Numbered from the stretch's first letter, positions 51,913 through 62,847 are shown. The stretch: 64,000 nt of DNA from JALHUB01 sp050010555 (GCA_050010555.1 JBEKKV010000005.1:1-64000); one strand, 5' to 3'. The notes: generated by a model not told the origin, from the letters alone. Program-made: numbers and translations.

Positions 51913-54327
51913 ATGCGACAGAGCTCTTCCGACAAACGGATAGAGCGCCTGCTGGACGTGGAGTTCCGGCTGGGGCAGGAAGCCGCGGGCACGGTGCTGG
52001 AAGAGGGGCTGCTGCGGCCGGTCTACGTGCTGGACCTCTACCGTTACGAGGCGCCGCTGCGAAAGCCATCGAAGAAGCGCGACAGCGCGGCGCAGCGCCT
52101 GCTCTCGTTCGTCGGCGCGCTTTCGGAGAGCCTGCAGACTAACGACCGCCTTCGCGCCGTGCTCGACCTCGACGGCGAAACGTTCGAGGAGCTAGCAAAG
52201 GACGAGTCGCAGACGGTACTGCTACTGCGCGAATTGCTGGCGACCGGCCACCTGGAGGTCGTCGCCGGCGCCTACACCAAAGGGACCGGCGAAGCGTTCA
52301 GCGGCGAGTCGTTCATCCGGCAGCTTTTCTATGGGCTTGTCGCGGCCAGGCACGCTGTCGACGCGACAGCGGAGTCGTATCTCACGACCGAGGCGCATCT
52401 GTTCCCGCAACTGCCGCAGCTCGTGCGCGGCTTCGGGCTGCGACGCGTCGTCGTGACGCTGGACGGCAGCTCTGCCCGCCCGCCGGAGGAACGCCGCACG
52501 CTGGTCCTCCTGCGCGGGCCGGACGGCACCCACGTCGCGACCGCAGTGGCCCCCAGAGTCGACGCGGCGCTGACCGTAAAGCCGAAGAAAGGCCGTGACC
52601 ATCCCGATCCCTTCCTCTGGAGCAACGACCGACTGGAGCGCTTCCGGCAGGAGACGCCGCTGACGCCGCATCCGCTGGTCTGCCGCGTCCAGGGCATCGA
52701 GGCGTGGCGTGGACGGTTCTCCGGCTGGTCGACGGTCACGGCGAGGAGCGACATCCGGCTCGTCACGCCGCGAGAGTACTTCGAGGTCGCGGAGTCACCC
52801 GCCATCGCCGAGCCGGCATCGCCCGTCGTCCGTCCGGGGCGCTGGGAGCTCGGCGGACGGCGTCAGCGAGAGCTCGTCAACGCCGAGATGGCGCTGCTGC
52901 TGGCGGAGCGGCTGGATGCGCTGGCCTACGCAATGGGCCGCGAAAGCGAGGAGAAAGAGCTCGATCAGGCCTGGAAGGGCCTCCTGCGGGCGCAGAGCCG
53001 CGGCTTGCCCGGACCTTCGGAACCGTCCAGGGTCGGGCGGGCGGCGGCGCAGTCGGCGGCGCGCTACCTGGCGTCGCACGTCGACAGCGAGGCCGTCGAA
53101 GGACGCGGCCTGGTCATCTTTAACCCCTCGTCCTCGCCGCGAGAAGAGTACATGGAAGCGAAGCTGGGCGGCGAAGGGTATCGCATCCTCCACGGCGAAG
53201 AGGAGGTGCCATCGCAGGTAGTGGAACGCCGCGGTGGCTACGTCACGCTGGGCTTCGTGGCGCAGGTTCCGGCGCTCGGCTACCGGCTGCTAGAGGTGCG
53301 ACCGACCGGGGCGCGAGATGCGGCGGTCCCGAAGCGGACGCTTGATTCCCGCGCCTTCGCGAATGCCTTCTACGCTGCCGAGATCGGCGAGGGCGGCGCC
53401 CTGACCATCGACGTCGCCGGCGAGAGAGTGAGCGCGGCCGCCGGCCACCTGACGGTCTGGAAGAAGAAGGGCCTTCGCGACTCGCGCGGCTCCGTGAAGT
53501 CGATTGTGGCTCATCGGCTGGGGCCCGTATTCGACCGCTATCTGGTCGAAGGACGCATTGCCGGCATGCCCTTCCGGCAGCGGCTGACCCTCTACCATGC
53601 CCTGCCACGCATCGACATCCGGACGGAGGTCGGATTCGGGCGCGGCTCTGTCTTCGGGCCGGAGCTCCGCGACGGGCGACTGGAGCCGGGCGAGGAAGCG
53701 AAGATGCTGTCGCTGAACCTGAACTCGCCGCTATCGCGCTTCTTCGCCGACACCCCGTTCCTGCTCGCAGACGTCGAAGGCGAGAGGGCGCACGCCCTGA
53801 GCATCGCCGGCCTGGACGACGAGCGCGAGCTCGGCGTCGCATTGCTGAACCGCGGCACCAGGAGCCATCACTTCGACGCCGCCGACGGCATCCTCCGGAA
53901 CGCGCTGGCCTGGGCGCCGAAAAACAAGACCTTCGATGGCACAGTCAAGGGCACCGGCGTTTGGGAGTGCGCGCTGCTTCCCTTCACGTCGCGGCTGGAA
54001 GCCGTGCGCGCGGCGCTCGACTATCAACTTCCCTGCCTGGGCGTGTTCGTGACGCCGCATGCCGGGAGGATCCCCCCGGAAGGCAGCTTCCTCAGCATCG
54101 CGCCGCCGGAAGCCCTTCTCTCCGCGCTGTTCGTCCGAAAGGGCAGCGTTTACGCGCGCCTGTGGAATGCGTCGACCGGATCGGTGGAGACTCGCATCGA
54201 AAGCGGCGGCTCGTTATCGCTGCAGCGCTGCTCCCTCGACCTCGTCGACGACTCGGCGGCAGGCGCTCCGGTGATGCGGCCCTGGGGCGTGCAGACGCTG
54301 CGACTTAAGGGAAGCGCCGAAGGTTAG
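51913..54327 (+). CDS. GH38-like (alpha-mannosidase-type) protein with altered catalytic region
   Basis: An 804-residue protein whose layout follows GH38: a barrel segment with LLATGHLEVVAGAYTKGTGEAFSGESFIRQLFYG, a helical middle domain (RRQRELVNAEMALLLAERLDAL) and beta domains (GLVIFNPSSSPREEYMEA, then PRIDIRTEVGFG). However, the N-terminal HTHWD zinc motif is absent, and the nucleophile segment that normally reads DxFG before AQLPQ is TEAHLFPQLPQ. So it is probably an inactive or mechanistically changed relative. Start uncertain: ATG 51913 or ATG 51832, neither with a good ribosome site. Confidence 0.65.
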   Translation: MRQSSSDKRIERLLDVEFRLGQEAAGTVLEEGLLRPVYVLDLYRYEAPLRKPSKKRDSAAQRLLSFVGALSESLQTNDRLRAVLDLDGETFEELAKDESQTVLLLRELLATGHLEVVAGAYTKGTGEAFSGESFIRQLFYGLVAARHAVDATAESYLTTEAHLFPQLPQLVRGFGLRRVVVTLDGSSARPPEERRTLVLLRGPDGTHVATAVAPRVDAALTVKPKKGRDHPDPFLWSNDRLERFRQETPLTPHPLVCRVQGIEAWRGRFSGWSTVTARSDIRLVTPREYFEVAESPAIAEPASPVVRPGRWELGGRRQRELVNAEMALLLAERLDALAYAMGRESEEKELDQAWKGLLRAQSRGLPGPSEPSRVGRAAAQSAARYLASHVDSEAVEGRGLVIFNPSSSPREEYMEAKLGGEGYRILHGEEEVPSQVVERRGGYVTLGFVAQVPALGYRLLEVRPTGARDAAVPKRTLDSRAFANAFYAAEIGEGGALTIDVAGERVSAAAGHLTVWKKKGLRDSRGSVKSIVAHRLGPVFDRYLVEGRIAGMPFRQRLTLYHALPRIDIRTEVGFGRGSVFGPELRDGRLEPGEEAKMLSLNLNSPLSRFFADTPFLLADVEGERAHALSIAGLDDERELGVALLNRGTRSHHFDAADGILRNALAWAPKNKTFDGTVKGTGVWECALLPFTSRLEAVRAALDYQLPCLGVFVTPHAGRIPPEGSFLSIAPPEALLSALFVRKGSVYARLWNASTGSVETRIESGGSLSLQRCSLDLVDDSAAGAPVMRPWGVQTLRLKGSAEG

Positions 54328-54532
54328 CTTCGCGCCTGGTCCCGGTGTGCTCCTGCAGGAGTAGATGACGTTCCCCCGCCTTATGCGCCTCACTTCGCAG
54401 ACGTTTAGTCGCTGTCCTCATATGCGCGCTCCCGCCGCTGAAGCATAATGACTGTGGCCAAGGGGATTCGAGGGAACGGATTCGCTGGCGCACCGGATGT
54501 AACGGCTCGTTCGTTCAGGAGGGTGGCCCTAA

Positions 54533-55222
54533 ATGAACAAGACGCGCGTTCTTATCGCCGACCCCGCAGACCTGGCGCGACAGGGGCTCTCCGGCCTCCT
54601 GTCGGCGCAGGAAGACTTCGCGGTGGTGGCCTCCTGCCGAACGGTGAACGAAACAGTATCCGAGGCTATCGCGCAGTCGCCGGACGTGGTCCTTTTGGGC
54701 TACGGCTTTTCCGAGCCTCAGCGGCTAGAGACGGTCCGTCAGATACAGAAGAATCGGCCGTGGATCCCCCTGCTTGTCCTGACCGACCACCCCGAGCTAG
54801 AAGCATTCCTGTCGTGTATTAGGGCTGGAGCTCGTGGCTATCTGGGAGGAGATGTGGACGCGTCAGGGCTAATGAATGCCGTCCGGAAGCTGAGTTCCGG
54901 CGGCTGCGCTATTGACCCGTGCGTAATGCCGGAGCTATTTGCATTCCTGACCCAGCAGGCCGTGCCCTTCGCCAGGAACCCCGCCAGGGCCGGAGAGTCG
55001 GGCTCGCCGCTGTCGAAGCTGACGCCGCGCGAACGCGACGTGCTGCGGCTGATGGCGCAGGGCAGGGGGAACAAAGAAATCGGGGCGCTGCTGGGAATCA
55101 GCGTCGGCACCGCGAAGACGCACCTGAGGCACATCTTCCGCAAGCTGCAGGTGTCGGACCGCACGGGCGCGGTGCTGACGGCGCTGGAGATCGACGCTTC
55201 GCGCATCCTGCCGGCGGCATAG
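54533..55222 (+). CDS. LuxR/NarL-type regulator with degenerate receiver, copy 1
   Basis: A 229-residue regulator: receiver-like domain (1-120) and a complete LuxR helix-turn-helix (about 163-220, LTPRERDVLRLMAQGRGNKEI and KTHLRHIFRKL). In the receiver the phosphoacceptor Asp is Gly56 (VVLLGYGFSEP), the acidic pair is reduced to a single Asp (IADPADL), and the conserved Lys of GYLLKD is Gly (GYLGGD). It cannot be phosphorylated in the standard way. Start ATG has AGGAGGG upstream. Tandem with a paralogue. Confidence 0.88.
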   Translation: MNKTRVLIADPADLARQGLSGLLSAQEDFAVVASCRTVNETVSEAIAQSPDVVLLGYGFSEPQRLETVRQIQKNRPWIPLLVLTDHPELEAFLSCIRAGARGYLGGDVDASGLMNAVRKLSSGGCAIDPCVMPELFAFLTQQAVPFARNPARAGESGSPLSKLTPRERDVLRLMAQGRGNKEIGALLGISVGTAKTHLRHIFRKLQVSDRTGAVLTALEIDASRILPAA

Positions 55223-55317
55223 CGGATTTACGCCCATCCCTTTCATCGACGAACACTCGCGTCCCAGATGCGTCTCTTCCCTATAACGACACGACCGCCG
55301 TTGAACGATAATCCTCT

Positions 55318-56109
55318 ATGACGCAGCGGAACCCGCGCGCCGAGCGCCCCCTGTCGTTCGAAGGCAGAGGCCAGCCCGGTCGTAGCTTCAGAGATGACGC
55401 GCCACCGCGCCAGACCGCGAACAGCGGCAGGCAGGTCCGCGTTCTCGTCGCTGATCCGACGGACCTGGCGCGACAGGGCCTGCGCGGGCTGCTCGCCGTT
55501 CGCGAGGACCTGGACGTGGTGGCGTCCTGCCGAACCATCGACGACGCGGTGTCGGAGTGCGCCAAGCAGTCGCCGGACGTGGCGCTCATCGGCTACGGCT
55601 TCTCGGAGCCGCAGCGGCTGGAGGCAGTGCGACAGATCGTTAGGAGCCGCGCCTCGATGCCCGTCCTCGTCGTTACCGATCATCCCGATCTGGACGTGTT
55701 CCTCGCCTGCGTGAAGGCCGGGGCACGGGGCTATCTGGGCGCGGACGTGCACGCCTGGGGGCTTATCGACGCCGTGTTGACGCTGGCCTTCGGGGGCTGC
55801 GCCGTCGAGCCGGTCATTCTGCGCGACCTCTTCGCCTACCTGGCCGGCGTCGCGAGTTCGATGACTCGCGGGATCGCATCCGGCAGAGATTCAGCGCTGG
55901 CGAAGCTATCGCCGCGGGAGCGCGAGGTCTTGCGACTGATGGCGCAGGGGAAGGGCAACAAGGAGATCGCCTCGCTGCTGGGAATAAGCGCCGGCACGAC
56001 GAAGACCCACCTTCGTCACATATTCAAGAAGCTGCGGGTCTCGGACCGGACCGGCGCCGTGTTGACCGCGCTCGAGATCGACCCGGCCAAGCTTCTGCCG
56101 GCCGCCTGA
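55318..56109 (+). CDS. LuxR/NarL-type regulator with degenerate receiver, copy 2
   Basis: A 263-residue paralogue of the preceding gene with a 38-residue disordered N-terminal extension. The same substitutions recur: Gly92 at the phosphoacceptor place in IGYGFSEPQRLE, DP for the acidic pair, and Gly-Ala-Asp (GYLGAD) for the Lys loop. The HTH (SPREREVLRLMAQGKGNKEI, TKTHLRHIFKKL) is intact and nearly identical. The shared GYGFSEPQRLE block suggests a new conserved surface rather than decay. Confidence 0.85.
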   Translation: MTQRNPRAERPLSFEGRGQPGRSFRDDAPPRQTANSGRQVRVLVADPTDLARQGLRGLLAVREDLDVVASCRTIDDAVSECAKQSPDVALIGYGFSEPQRLEAVRQIVRSRASMPVLVVTDHPDLDVFLACVKAGARGYLGADVHAWGLIDAVLTLAFGGCAVEPVILRDLFAYLAGVASSMTRGIASGRDSALAKLSPREREVLRLMAQGKGNKEIASLLGISAGTTKTHLRHIFKKLRVSDRTGAVLTALEIDPAKLLPAA

Positions 56110-56172
56110 GCCGCGTCGTTGGAGCATCTATCGTATGGCAGATTCTGATTCCGCCAAATTGTCCGAAGAATA

Positions 56173-57015
56173 TTGTGGGAGCAATCGTCGCCTGACGTTG
56201 CGGCGATCTGTCTTTATCAGTCCCTAGAGGGGAGTCGCACTACGGACCAGGTGAAACACGCCACGAACTCCGTGTACAAGAGCTACTTCCATGCCCTCTA
56301 TCTAAGCCGGCTGGCGTTCTTTGGGTTCTGGATCTGCTTCGGCTACTTCGTCATGTGGTCGATACCCTGGTTCGGCATTGGCTTGTCCAGGGAAGATTAC
56401 ACACCCCAGTACATCATGACGATGTCATTCGCCGCCGGCAGCATGGCGCTAGGCCTGCTGTACATGACCCTGCGGACCATGGCGCGTCACAAGCGGGAGG
56501 CGCTGGTCGCCTGGAATTCGCTCTACGATGAGTCGACGGGCACACACACGCGAAGCCACCTCTACGACCGCCTGTCCCTCGAGTGCGAGAGGTCGGAGCG
56601 CCACGGCTCATCGTTCGCCTTGATCCTCTTGAAGCTCAGACCGCCGGACCCGGGTCGAGGCCGCCACGGCGCCATCAAGACCACGAAGTTCCTCCGCCGC
56701 GCCGCCGACCTGGTGCAAAGCCTCACGCGGCCCAGCGACCTCGTCGCCCTGGTAAGCAATAGCGAGTTCGCCGTCCTTGCCTGCGGCGTCGACGCCGAGG
56801 GTGTGGCAGTGTTGACGCGACGCCTTCGCGCCTCGCTGGCCGTCGGTCTGCCCGGTCTCGCCAGGGACTGCGGCGACAGCGCTGAGCCGCTCGTAGAGCT
56901 CGGCGTCGCGATGTATGGCCGGGACGGCACCACACCCGAAACGCTCGTCGACGCGGCGCGCGCGGCGGCGCAAGACCGCGGAACGCTCCCTCTCTCCGAC
57001 AGTCGCGTCGCCTGA
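56173..57015 (+). CDS. Membrane protein with degenerate GGDEF domain
   Basis: A 280-residue protein with two helices (about 40-62 and 82-103) and a GGDEF-type fold. The usual D.LTGL.NR region is DESTGTHTRSHLYDRL, and the signature GGDEF is SNSEF (LVSNSEFAVLAC). The metal-binding residues are missing, so diguanylate cyclase activity is not expected; a regulatory or structural role is likelier. The start is uncertain: TTG 56173 or GTG 56251, both with poor sites. It follows the LuxR pair, with which it may form a signalling unit. Confidence 0.7.
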   Translation: MWEQSSPDVAAICLYQSLEGSRTTDQVKHATNSVYKSYFHALYLSRLAFFGFWICFGYFVMWSIPWFGIGLSREDYTPQYIMTMSFAAGSMALGLLYMTLRTMARHKREALVAWNSLYDESTGTHTRSHLYDRLSLECERSERHGSSFALILLKLRPPDPGRGRHGAIKTTKFLRRAADLVQSLTRPSDLVALVSNSEFAVLACGVDAEGVAVLTRRLRASLAVGLPGLARDCGDSAEPLVELGVAMYGRDGTTPETLVDAARAAAQDRGTLPLSDSRVA

Positions 57016-57018
57016 AAC

Positions 57019-58023
57019 CTACCGCAACACCACGTAAAGGATGAACGCCAGGTAGAAAACGCCTGCCCGCGCCAGCGTGCCGGGTCCCAGGTGGCCGCGT
57101 CGCGTTATCGACAGGAAGACAAGCGCCGTCGACAGGAGCGCGATCACCGCCGAGACCAGCGCCGGCTGCGTCAGCTCCCACGGCGTGAAGATGAGTCCCA
57201 CGGAGACAGGAATGCAACTCTGGAAGACCATGGCGCCGCTGATGTTGCCCATCGCCAGCGTGTCCTTGCGCTGTCGCACCCAGAGGACGCTGTTGAACTT
57301 CTCCGGCAGCTCCGTCGCCAGGGGCGAGAGGATGAGCGCGAGGATGAGGGCCGGGACGTCGAGGTGAGTCGCCACGGTGCCGATGGCCGACACGAACAGC
57401 CGCGCGCCGCCGATCATCACCGCCAGCGCGCCGAAGAACTGGAGCACGCTCAGGAGCAGCGAGGCTTTCTCCGTCGGATAGCGGACGGCCCGCTCCAGGT
57501 AGAGACGCTCCGGGATCTCGACGGTCGCACCGCCGCGGGTCACGGTCCGGTAGACGTAGAAGGCGTAGAAGAGGAGCAGCAGGACGGCGAACCCGACCTT
57601 CAGGCCGTGGTTTGGCAGGAAGCTCGAAAGCACAACCAGAGCGTAGACGACGATGAAGTAGCCCATGTCGCGACGAAGGATGTTGGAGTTGACCCGCATC
57701 TCTCGCGGACGGCGGCCGCTGCGCGCGAACGATAGGACGGCGGCGCCGGTGACGAAGAAGGCTGCCGTTGACAGCATGAACGGCGCGCCGAGGATGGCGC
57801 CGATACCGATGTCGTCGGCGGTCGCGCCGGTACTGAAGAGGATGGCGATAAGCGGGATGAGCGTCTCCGGCATGGCCGTGCCGACGGCCGCCAGCACGCT
57901 GCCGACGGCGCCCTCGTTCAGGCGCAGGTGAAGACCGATCCACTCGACGGCGTTGATGAACAGCTCGGCAGCGACGAGGATGGCGGCAAAGCTGAAGAGG
58001 AGAAAGACAAGCGCTATCGCCAT
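57019..58023 (-). CDS. Sodium/calcium exchanger family (CaCA) protein
   Basis: A 334-residue membrane antiporter with about ten helices. The two inverted alpha-repeats are GSVLAAVGTAMPETLIP and LALILSPLATELPEKFNS, with the acidic residue (Glu) needed for cation coordination in both. It exchanges sodium (or protons) for calcium or a similar cation. Start ATG 58023. A minus-strand TGCTATACT (58075-58083) is the probable -10 box. Confidence 0.9.
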   Translation of the reverse strand: MAIALVFLLFSFAAILVAAELFINAVEWIGLHLRLNEGAVGSVLAAVGTAMPETLIPLIAILFSTGATADDIGIGAILGAPFMLSTAAFFVTGAAVLSFARSGRRPREMRVNSNILRRDMGYFIVVYALVVLSSFLPNHGLKVGFAVLLLLFYAFYVYRTVTRGGATVEIPERLYLERAVRYPTEKASLLLSVLQFFGALAVMIGGARLFVSAIGTVATHLDVPALILALILSPLATELPEKFNSVLWVRQRKDTLAMGNISGAMVFQSCIPVSVGLIFTPWELTQPALVSAVIALLSTALVFLSITRRGHLGPGTLARAGVFYLAFILYVVLR

Positions 58024-58120
58024 TCGCTTCCTCGTCGCGCGACCGGCTGAAGTAGCATCCTGCTCACCCGTCGGAGTATAGCACCAGGGACATCCTCGTC
58101 GAAAAGGCTGCGAGCGCAGA

Positions 58121-58150
58121 TTGACTGTCCTTCGCTTCTCTCAATACACT
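58121..58150 (+). promoter_or_regulatory. Promoter of the methylmalonyl-CoA mutase operon
   Basis: TTGACT (58121-58126), 18-base spacer and TACACT (58145-58150), 27 bases before the ATG with GAGAGGA in between. Confidence 0.6.
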
Positions 58151-58176
58151 GAAGTTACCAGGCCCGGGAGAGGACC

Positions 58177-59831
<1,655 letters not shown>

Positions 59832-59832
<1 letters not shown>

Positions 59833-60233
59833 TGATCAAGGGAATCGCGCACGTCGGGATCGCCGTCCGCACCCTGGAAAAGGGCATCGCGTTCTATCGC
59901 GACGTCCTGGGCCTGCCGCTGGTCAAAGTCGAAGAGCTGGCGGCGGAGAAGGCCCGCGCGGCGCTCTTTCAGCTTGGCGACACGCAGATCGAGCTGCTGG
60001 AACCGCTGTCGCCGGAGACGGCGCTGGCCCGCTTCATCGAGCAGCGCGGCGAGGGGCTGCACCACGTCGCGCTGGAGACGGACGACGCCGCGGCCGAGAT
60101 GTCGCTGGTGCGGGAGCGCGGCGTCGAGCTTCGGGCCGACGCCCCGACGCGCGGGCTGAGCGGCATGGTCTTCTTCCTGCCGCCGCGTCAGATGCACGGC
60201 GCGCTGGTCGAGATTGAGGAGCCGCGGGAATGA
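59832..60233 (+). CDS. mce: Methylmalonyl-CoA epimerase
   Basis: A 133-residue VOC-fold epimerase that converts (S)- to (R)-methylmalonyl-CoA. Metal ligands are in HVGIAVRTLEKGIAFY (His7), LLEPL (Glu), LHHVALE (His) and ALVEIEE (the last Glu). Its ATG overlaps the mutase stop and its stop overlaps the next gene. Confidence 0.93.
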
Positions 60234-60556
60234 CAGGCGAAGCGCATCTGGAGCGAATCGTCCTCAGCGTCGCGGAGCCGGCGGAAGCAGTTGCGACCTG
60301 GCAACGAACGCTGGCACTGCCGGCGGAAGGCGACGCCGTGCGGGCCGGGAGCACGCTGCTGGAGATGCGACGCGTCGACGCCGGAGAGCGCGAGGGGCTG
60401 GCGTCGCTGGTCATCGAGGTCGACGGCCTGGAAGCGACGTTGCGCCGTCTGCGGTCGAACGGGTTCGCGGTTGCGACGTCTCCTTCCGTTAGGCTCGACC
60501 CGGCGTGGACCTGCGGCGTCGAAATTACGCTCGTCCAGCGCAGCGGCGAGAGGTAG
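60230..60556 (+). CDS. Small VOC-fold protein, function unknown
   Basis: A 108-residue protein with VOC/glyoxalase-like halves (LERIVLSVAEPAEAVATWQRTL, LASLVIEVDGLEATLRRLRSNGF, LDPAWTCGVEITLVQR). The metal-binding positions filled in the neighbouring epimerase are not kept: Glu8 is where the first His should be and Ile is where the second should be. It may be a degenerate epimerase copy or a partner protein. ATGA overlap upstream; three bases to the next gene. Confidence 0.7.
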   Translation: MTGEAHLERIVLSVAEPAEAVATWQRTLALPAEGDAVRAGSTLLEMRRVDAGEREGLASLVIEVDGLEATLRRLRSNGFAVATSPSVRLDPAWTCGVEITLVQRSGER

Positions 60557-60559
60557 GGC

Positions 60560-60967
60560 ATGAGAGAAGAGAAGATACGCGTCCTCATCGCCAAGCCGGG
60601 CCTCGACGGCCACGACCGCGGCGCCAAGGTGGTCGCGCGGGCCCTCCGGGACGCCGGCATGGAGGTCATCTACACCGGCATCCGCCAAACGCCGGAGATG
60701 ATTGCGGAGGCCGCGCTGCAGGAAGACGTCCACGTCGTCGGGCTGTCGGCGCTGTCCGGCGCGCACATCGAGCTGTTCCCCCGCGTCGTTGCGGAGCTGC
60801 GGGCGCGCGGCGTCGACGACGTGCTGCTAATAGCGGGCGGCATCATCCCAACCGAAGATGTGCCGGCGCTCAAGGCGCTGGGCTTCGGCGCAATCTTCCC
60901 GCCCGGCGCCGACACTCGCGACATCATTCGCTTCGTCCAGGAGAACGCCTTTGCCCGCCGGGCCTAG
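60560..60967 (+). CDS. Methylmalonyl-CoA mutase, cobalamin-binding subunit
   Basis: A 135-residue Rossmann-like B12 domain. The motif DGHDRG (16-21) supplies the axial histidine His18, SALSG (63-67) follows and GG (93-94) contacts the nucleotide tail. It completes the split mutase with the subunit at 58177, as in archaea and some Chloroflexota and actinobacteria. Confidence 0.95.
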   Translation: MREEKIRVLIAKPGLDGHDRGAKVVARALRDAGMEVIYTGIRQTPEMIAEAALQEDVHVVGLSALSGAHIELFPRVVAELRARGVDDVLLIAGGIIPTEDVPALKALGFGAIFPPGADTRDIIRFVQENAFARRA

Positions 60968-61913
60968 CGCGGAAGGCGGCGTAGAGGAGATAGTGCGACG
61001 CCTTCTCGCCGGCGACCGGCGGGCGCTGGCGCGGGTCATCTCCTGGATAGAGGACTGCGCCGACGAGGGCGCGCAGGCGTCCTGTCTGCTTTACGGACAC
61101 GGCGGCCGGGCGCACACCGTCGGCGTGACCGGCGCGCCGGGCTCCGGCAAGAGCACGCTCGTTTGCGCGATGACGCAGGAGCTGCGACGGCGCGGCCGGA
61201 CCGTGGGCATCGTCGCCGTCGACCCCTCGAGCGCTTTCACCCACGGCGCCCTTCTCGGCGACCGCATCCGGATGCAGGAGCTGACAGCTGACGAGGGCGT
61301 TTTCCTGCGCAGCATGGCCTCGCGCGGACAGCTCGGCGGGCTCGCGCCGAAGACGGCGGAGGTGATGGCGGCGCTCGATGCGGCGGGGAAGGACGTCGTC
61401 ATCGTCGAGACGCTTGGCGCCGGCCAGGACGAGGTCGACGTCGCCGGCGCGGCCCAAACGACCATCGTCCTGAACGTGCCGGGCAGCGGCGACGACGTGC
61501 AGGCGATGAAGGCCGGGCTCCTCGAAGCGGCGGACATCCTCGTCGTGAACAAGGCCGACACGCCGAACGCAAGCCGCGTTGCCGAGCAGTTGCACGCGGC
61601 GCTGTGCCTGTCGCCGGTCCAGTGCGACGTGCCGGTGCTGCTGACGGTGGCCACGACCGGCGAGGGCGTAAGCGCGCTCGTCGACGCCGTCGAAGCGCAC
61701 GGGCGGCTGCTCGCGGAATCCGGCGCTCTGGAGCGCCAGCGAGTCGACCAGGCGCGCCGGCAAGTGACGGCGGCGTTACGCGACCTCCTCTTCGACTCCG
61801 CCCTCTCCGACGAATCGGCCCGTGCCCGGCTGGACGAGGCCGTCCGCGCCGTCGCCGCCCGCGAGCTCGACCCGCGGAGCGCCGCCCGCAAGCTCGCCTA
61901 CGAGCAACCCTAG
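60951..61913 (+). CDS. meaB: MeaB-type G-protein chaperone of methylmalonyl-CoA mutase
   Basis: A 320-residue SIMIBI GTPase. Walker A is GAPGSGKST (61-69), switch elements DPSS (91-94) and ETLGAGQ (153-159), base specificity NKAD (200-203). It protects and loads adenosylcobalamin. I place the start at TTG 60951 with AGGAG seven bases upstream, giving a 17-base overlap with the cobalamin subunit; no ATG occurs near the domain start. Last gene of the mutase operon. Confidence 0.92.
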   Translation: MPAGPSAEGGVEEIVRRLLAGDRRALARVISWIEDCADEGAQASCLLYGHGGRAHTVGVTGAPGSGKSTLVCAMTQELRRRGRTVGIVAVDPSSAFTHGALLGDRIRMQELTADEGVFLRSMASRGQLGGLAPKTAEVMAALDAAGKDVVIVETLGAGQDEVDVAGAAQTTIVLNVPGSGDDVQAMKAGLLEAADILVVNKADTPNASRVAEQLHAALCLSPVQCDVPVLLTVATTGEGVSALVDAVEAHGRLLAESGALERQRVDQARRQVTAALRDLLFDSALSDESARARLDEAVRAVAARELDPRSAARKLAYEQP

Positions 61914-62046
61914 GCCCGCCGCCTCCCGCGCACCAGCGACACCCCGACGCCGAACGGTTGTTATCCAGATGTCGACGCGATACGATACCGGAACCGGGGG
62001 AGCAGCGACACAACCGCCATTTGAGAATTGCCATTAGGGAGGTAAG

Positions 62047-62277
62047 TTGGACTTGACGGTACCTTCGGCACAGAGATTCAAACGATCTGCTTTAAGATTG
62101 GCGCTTACTGCGGGCATAAGCCTGCCGGCGCTGATGATTTATCATGTGGTTATTGGTGGAGCCAGTCCCCGGGACGTGATTTTTGTTTGGGCGGTATTCT
62201 TCGGAGGGAGTTTCATCGTGGGGTCAGGCTTCTTCCTTGCGTGGCGGATGTGGGCGCAACAGCGCAACCGCTCGTGA
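62047..62277 (+). CDS. Small membrane protein, copy A of a duplicated gene
   Basis: A 76-residue protein with two helices (about 15-37 and 44-66) and a basic tail. TTG start 62047 with GGGAGGT close upstream. The core (QRFKR, SLPALMIYHV, GSGFF) is repeated in the gene starting near 63570. The composition of 62.0-64.0 kb is lower in GC than the rest of the window. Function unknown. Confidence 0.6.
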   Translation: MDLTVPSAQRFKRSALRLALTAGISLPALMIYHVVIGGASPRDVIFVWAVFFGGSFIVGSGFFLAWRMWAQQRNRS

Positions 62278-62476
62278 CAGCAACAACCTTGGCATCCTCC
62301 TACCCACTCCTCGTCCCGCGAGCGCCATCTGCCCCTTACATTTCGCCGCTCGCCGTGCTCTAATAGACGCATGACCATCCAGACCAGCCGGAGGCCACAT
62401 GAGGTATCTGAATGGCCTTCACCCTGATCACACGATAGACATTAGGCCTGAGCACTCTTGAGGTTCGGACATTATC

Positions 62477-62746
62477 ATGGACCTGTTGTTTGACAGGGTT
62501 TTCCTGATCATGGTCTTGCTTGCCATGGTGAATCTGTTGTCGACCGGCTTCGCTGCCCTTTGGATATACAGCTGGATCAATGGATCCCAAATGGGGCATT
62601 CGGCAGCGGTCATACTCACTGCCCTTGCGATCATTCCTCTCATGTGGGGCGGGTGCCTGCTGTTCGACGTGCTTTGGGTCGCCTGGTGGTTCGTAAAAAG
62701 AGCATGGTCGCTTTCGAATAGGCTTCGGCACGGAGCGGCGGCATAG
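62477..62746 (+). CDS. Small membrane protein, hypothetical
   Basis: An 89-residue protein with two helices: LLFDRVFLIMVLLAMVNLLS (about 3-22, continuing) and ILTALAIIPLMWGGCLLFDVLW (46-67). No family recognised. The nearest ribosome-site-like sequence is 13 bases upstream, so the start is uncertain. Confidence 0.5.
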   Translation: MDLLFDRVFLIMVLLAMVNLLSTGFAALWIYSWINGSQMGHSAAVILTALAIIPLMWGGCLLFDVLWVAWWFVKRAWSLSNRLRHGAAA

Positions 62747-62780
62747 ACCCTGCTCTTCAAGGAAATGACAACCAACTCAC

Positions 62781-62838
62781 CAAGCACGTCATCTCGGGCG
62801 GTGGTACAATAGCGTGCAGATCGCTTGCGGACCAAGGA
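62781..62838 (+). repeat. 58-bp direct repeat carrying a promoter, copy 1
   Basis: 58 bases repeated at 63505-63562 with a single C/T difference (position 52 of the unit). It contains an extended -10 box, TGGTACAAT (62802-62810), and the start of the leader up to an AAGGA that serves as the ribosome site for the following gene. Confidence 0.85.
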
Positions 62839-62847
62839 CCACTCCCC

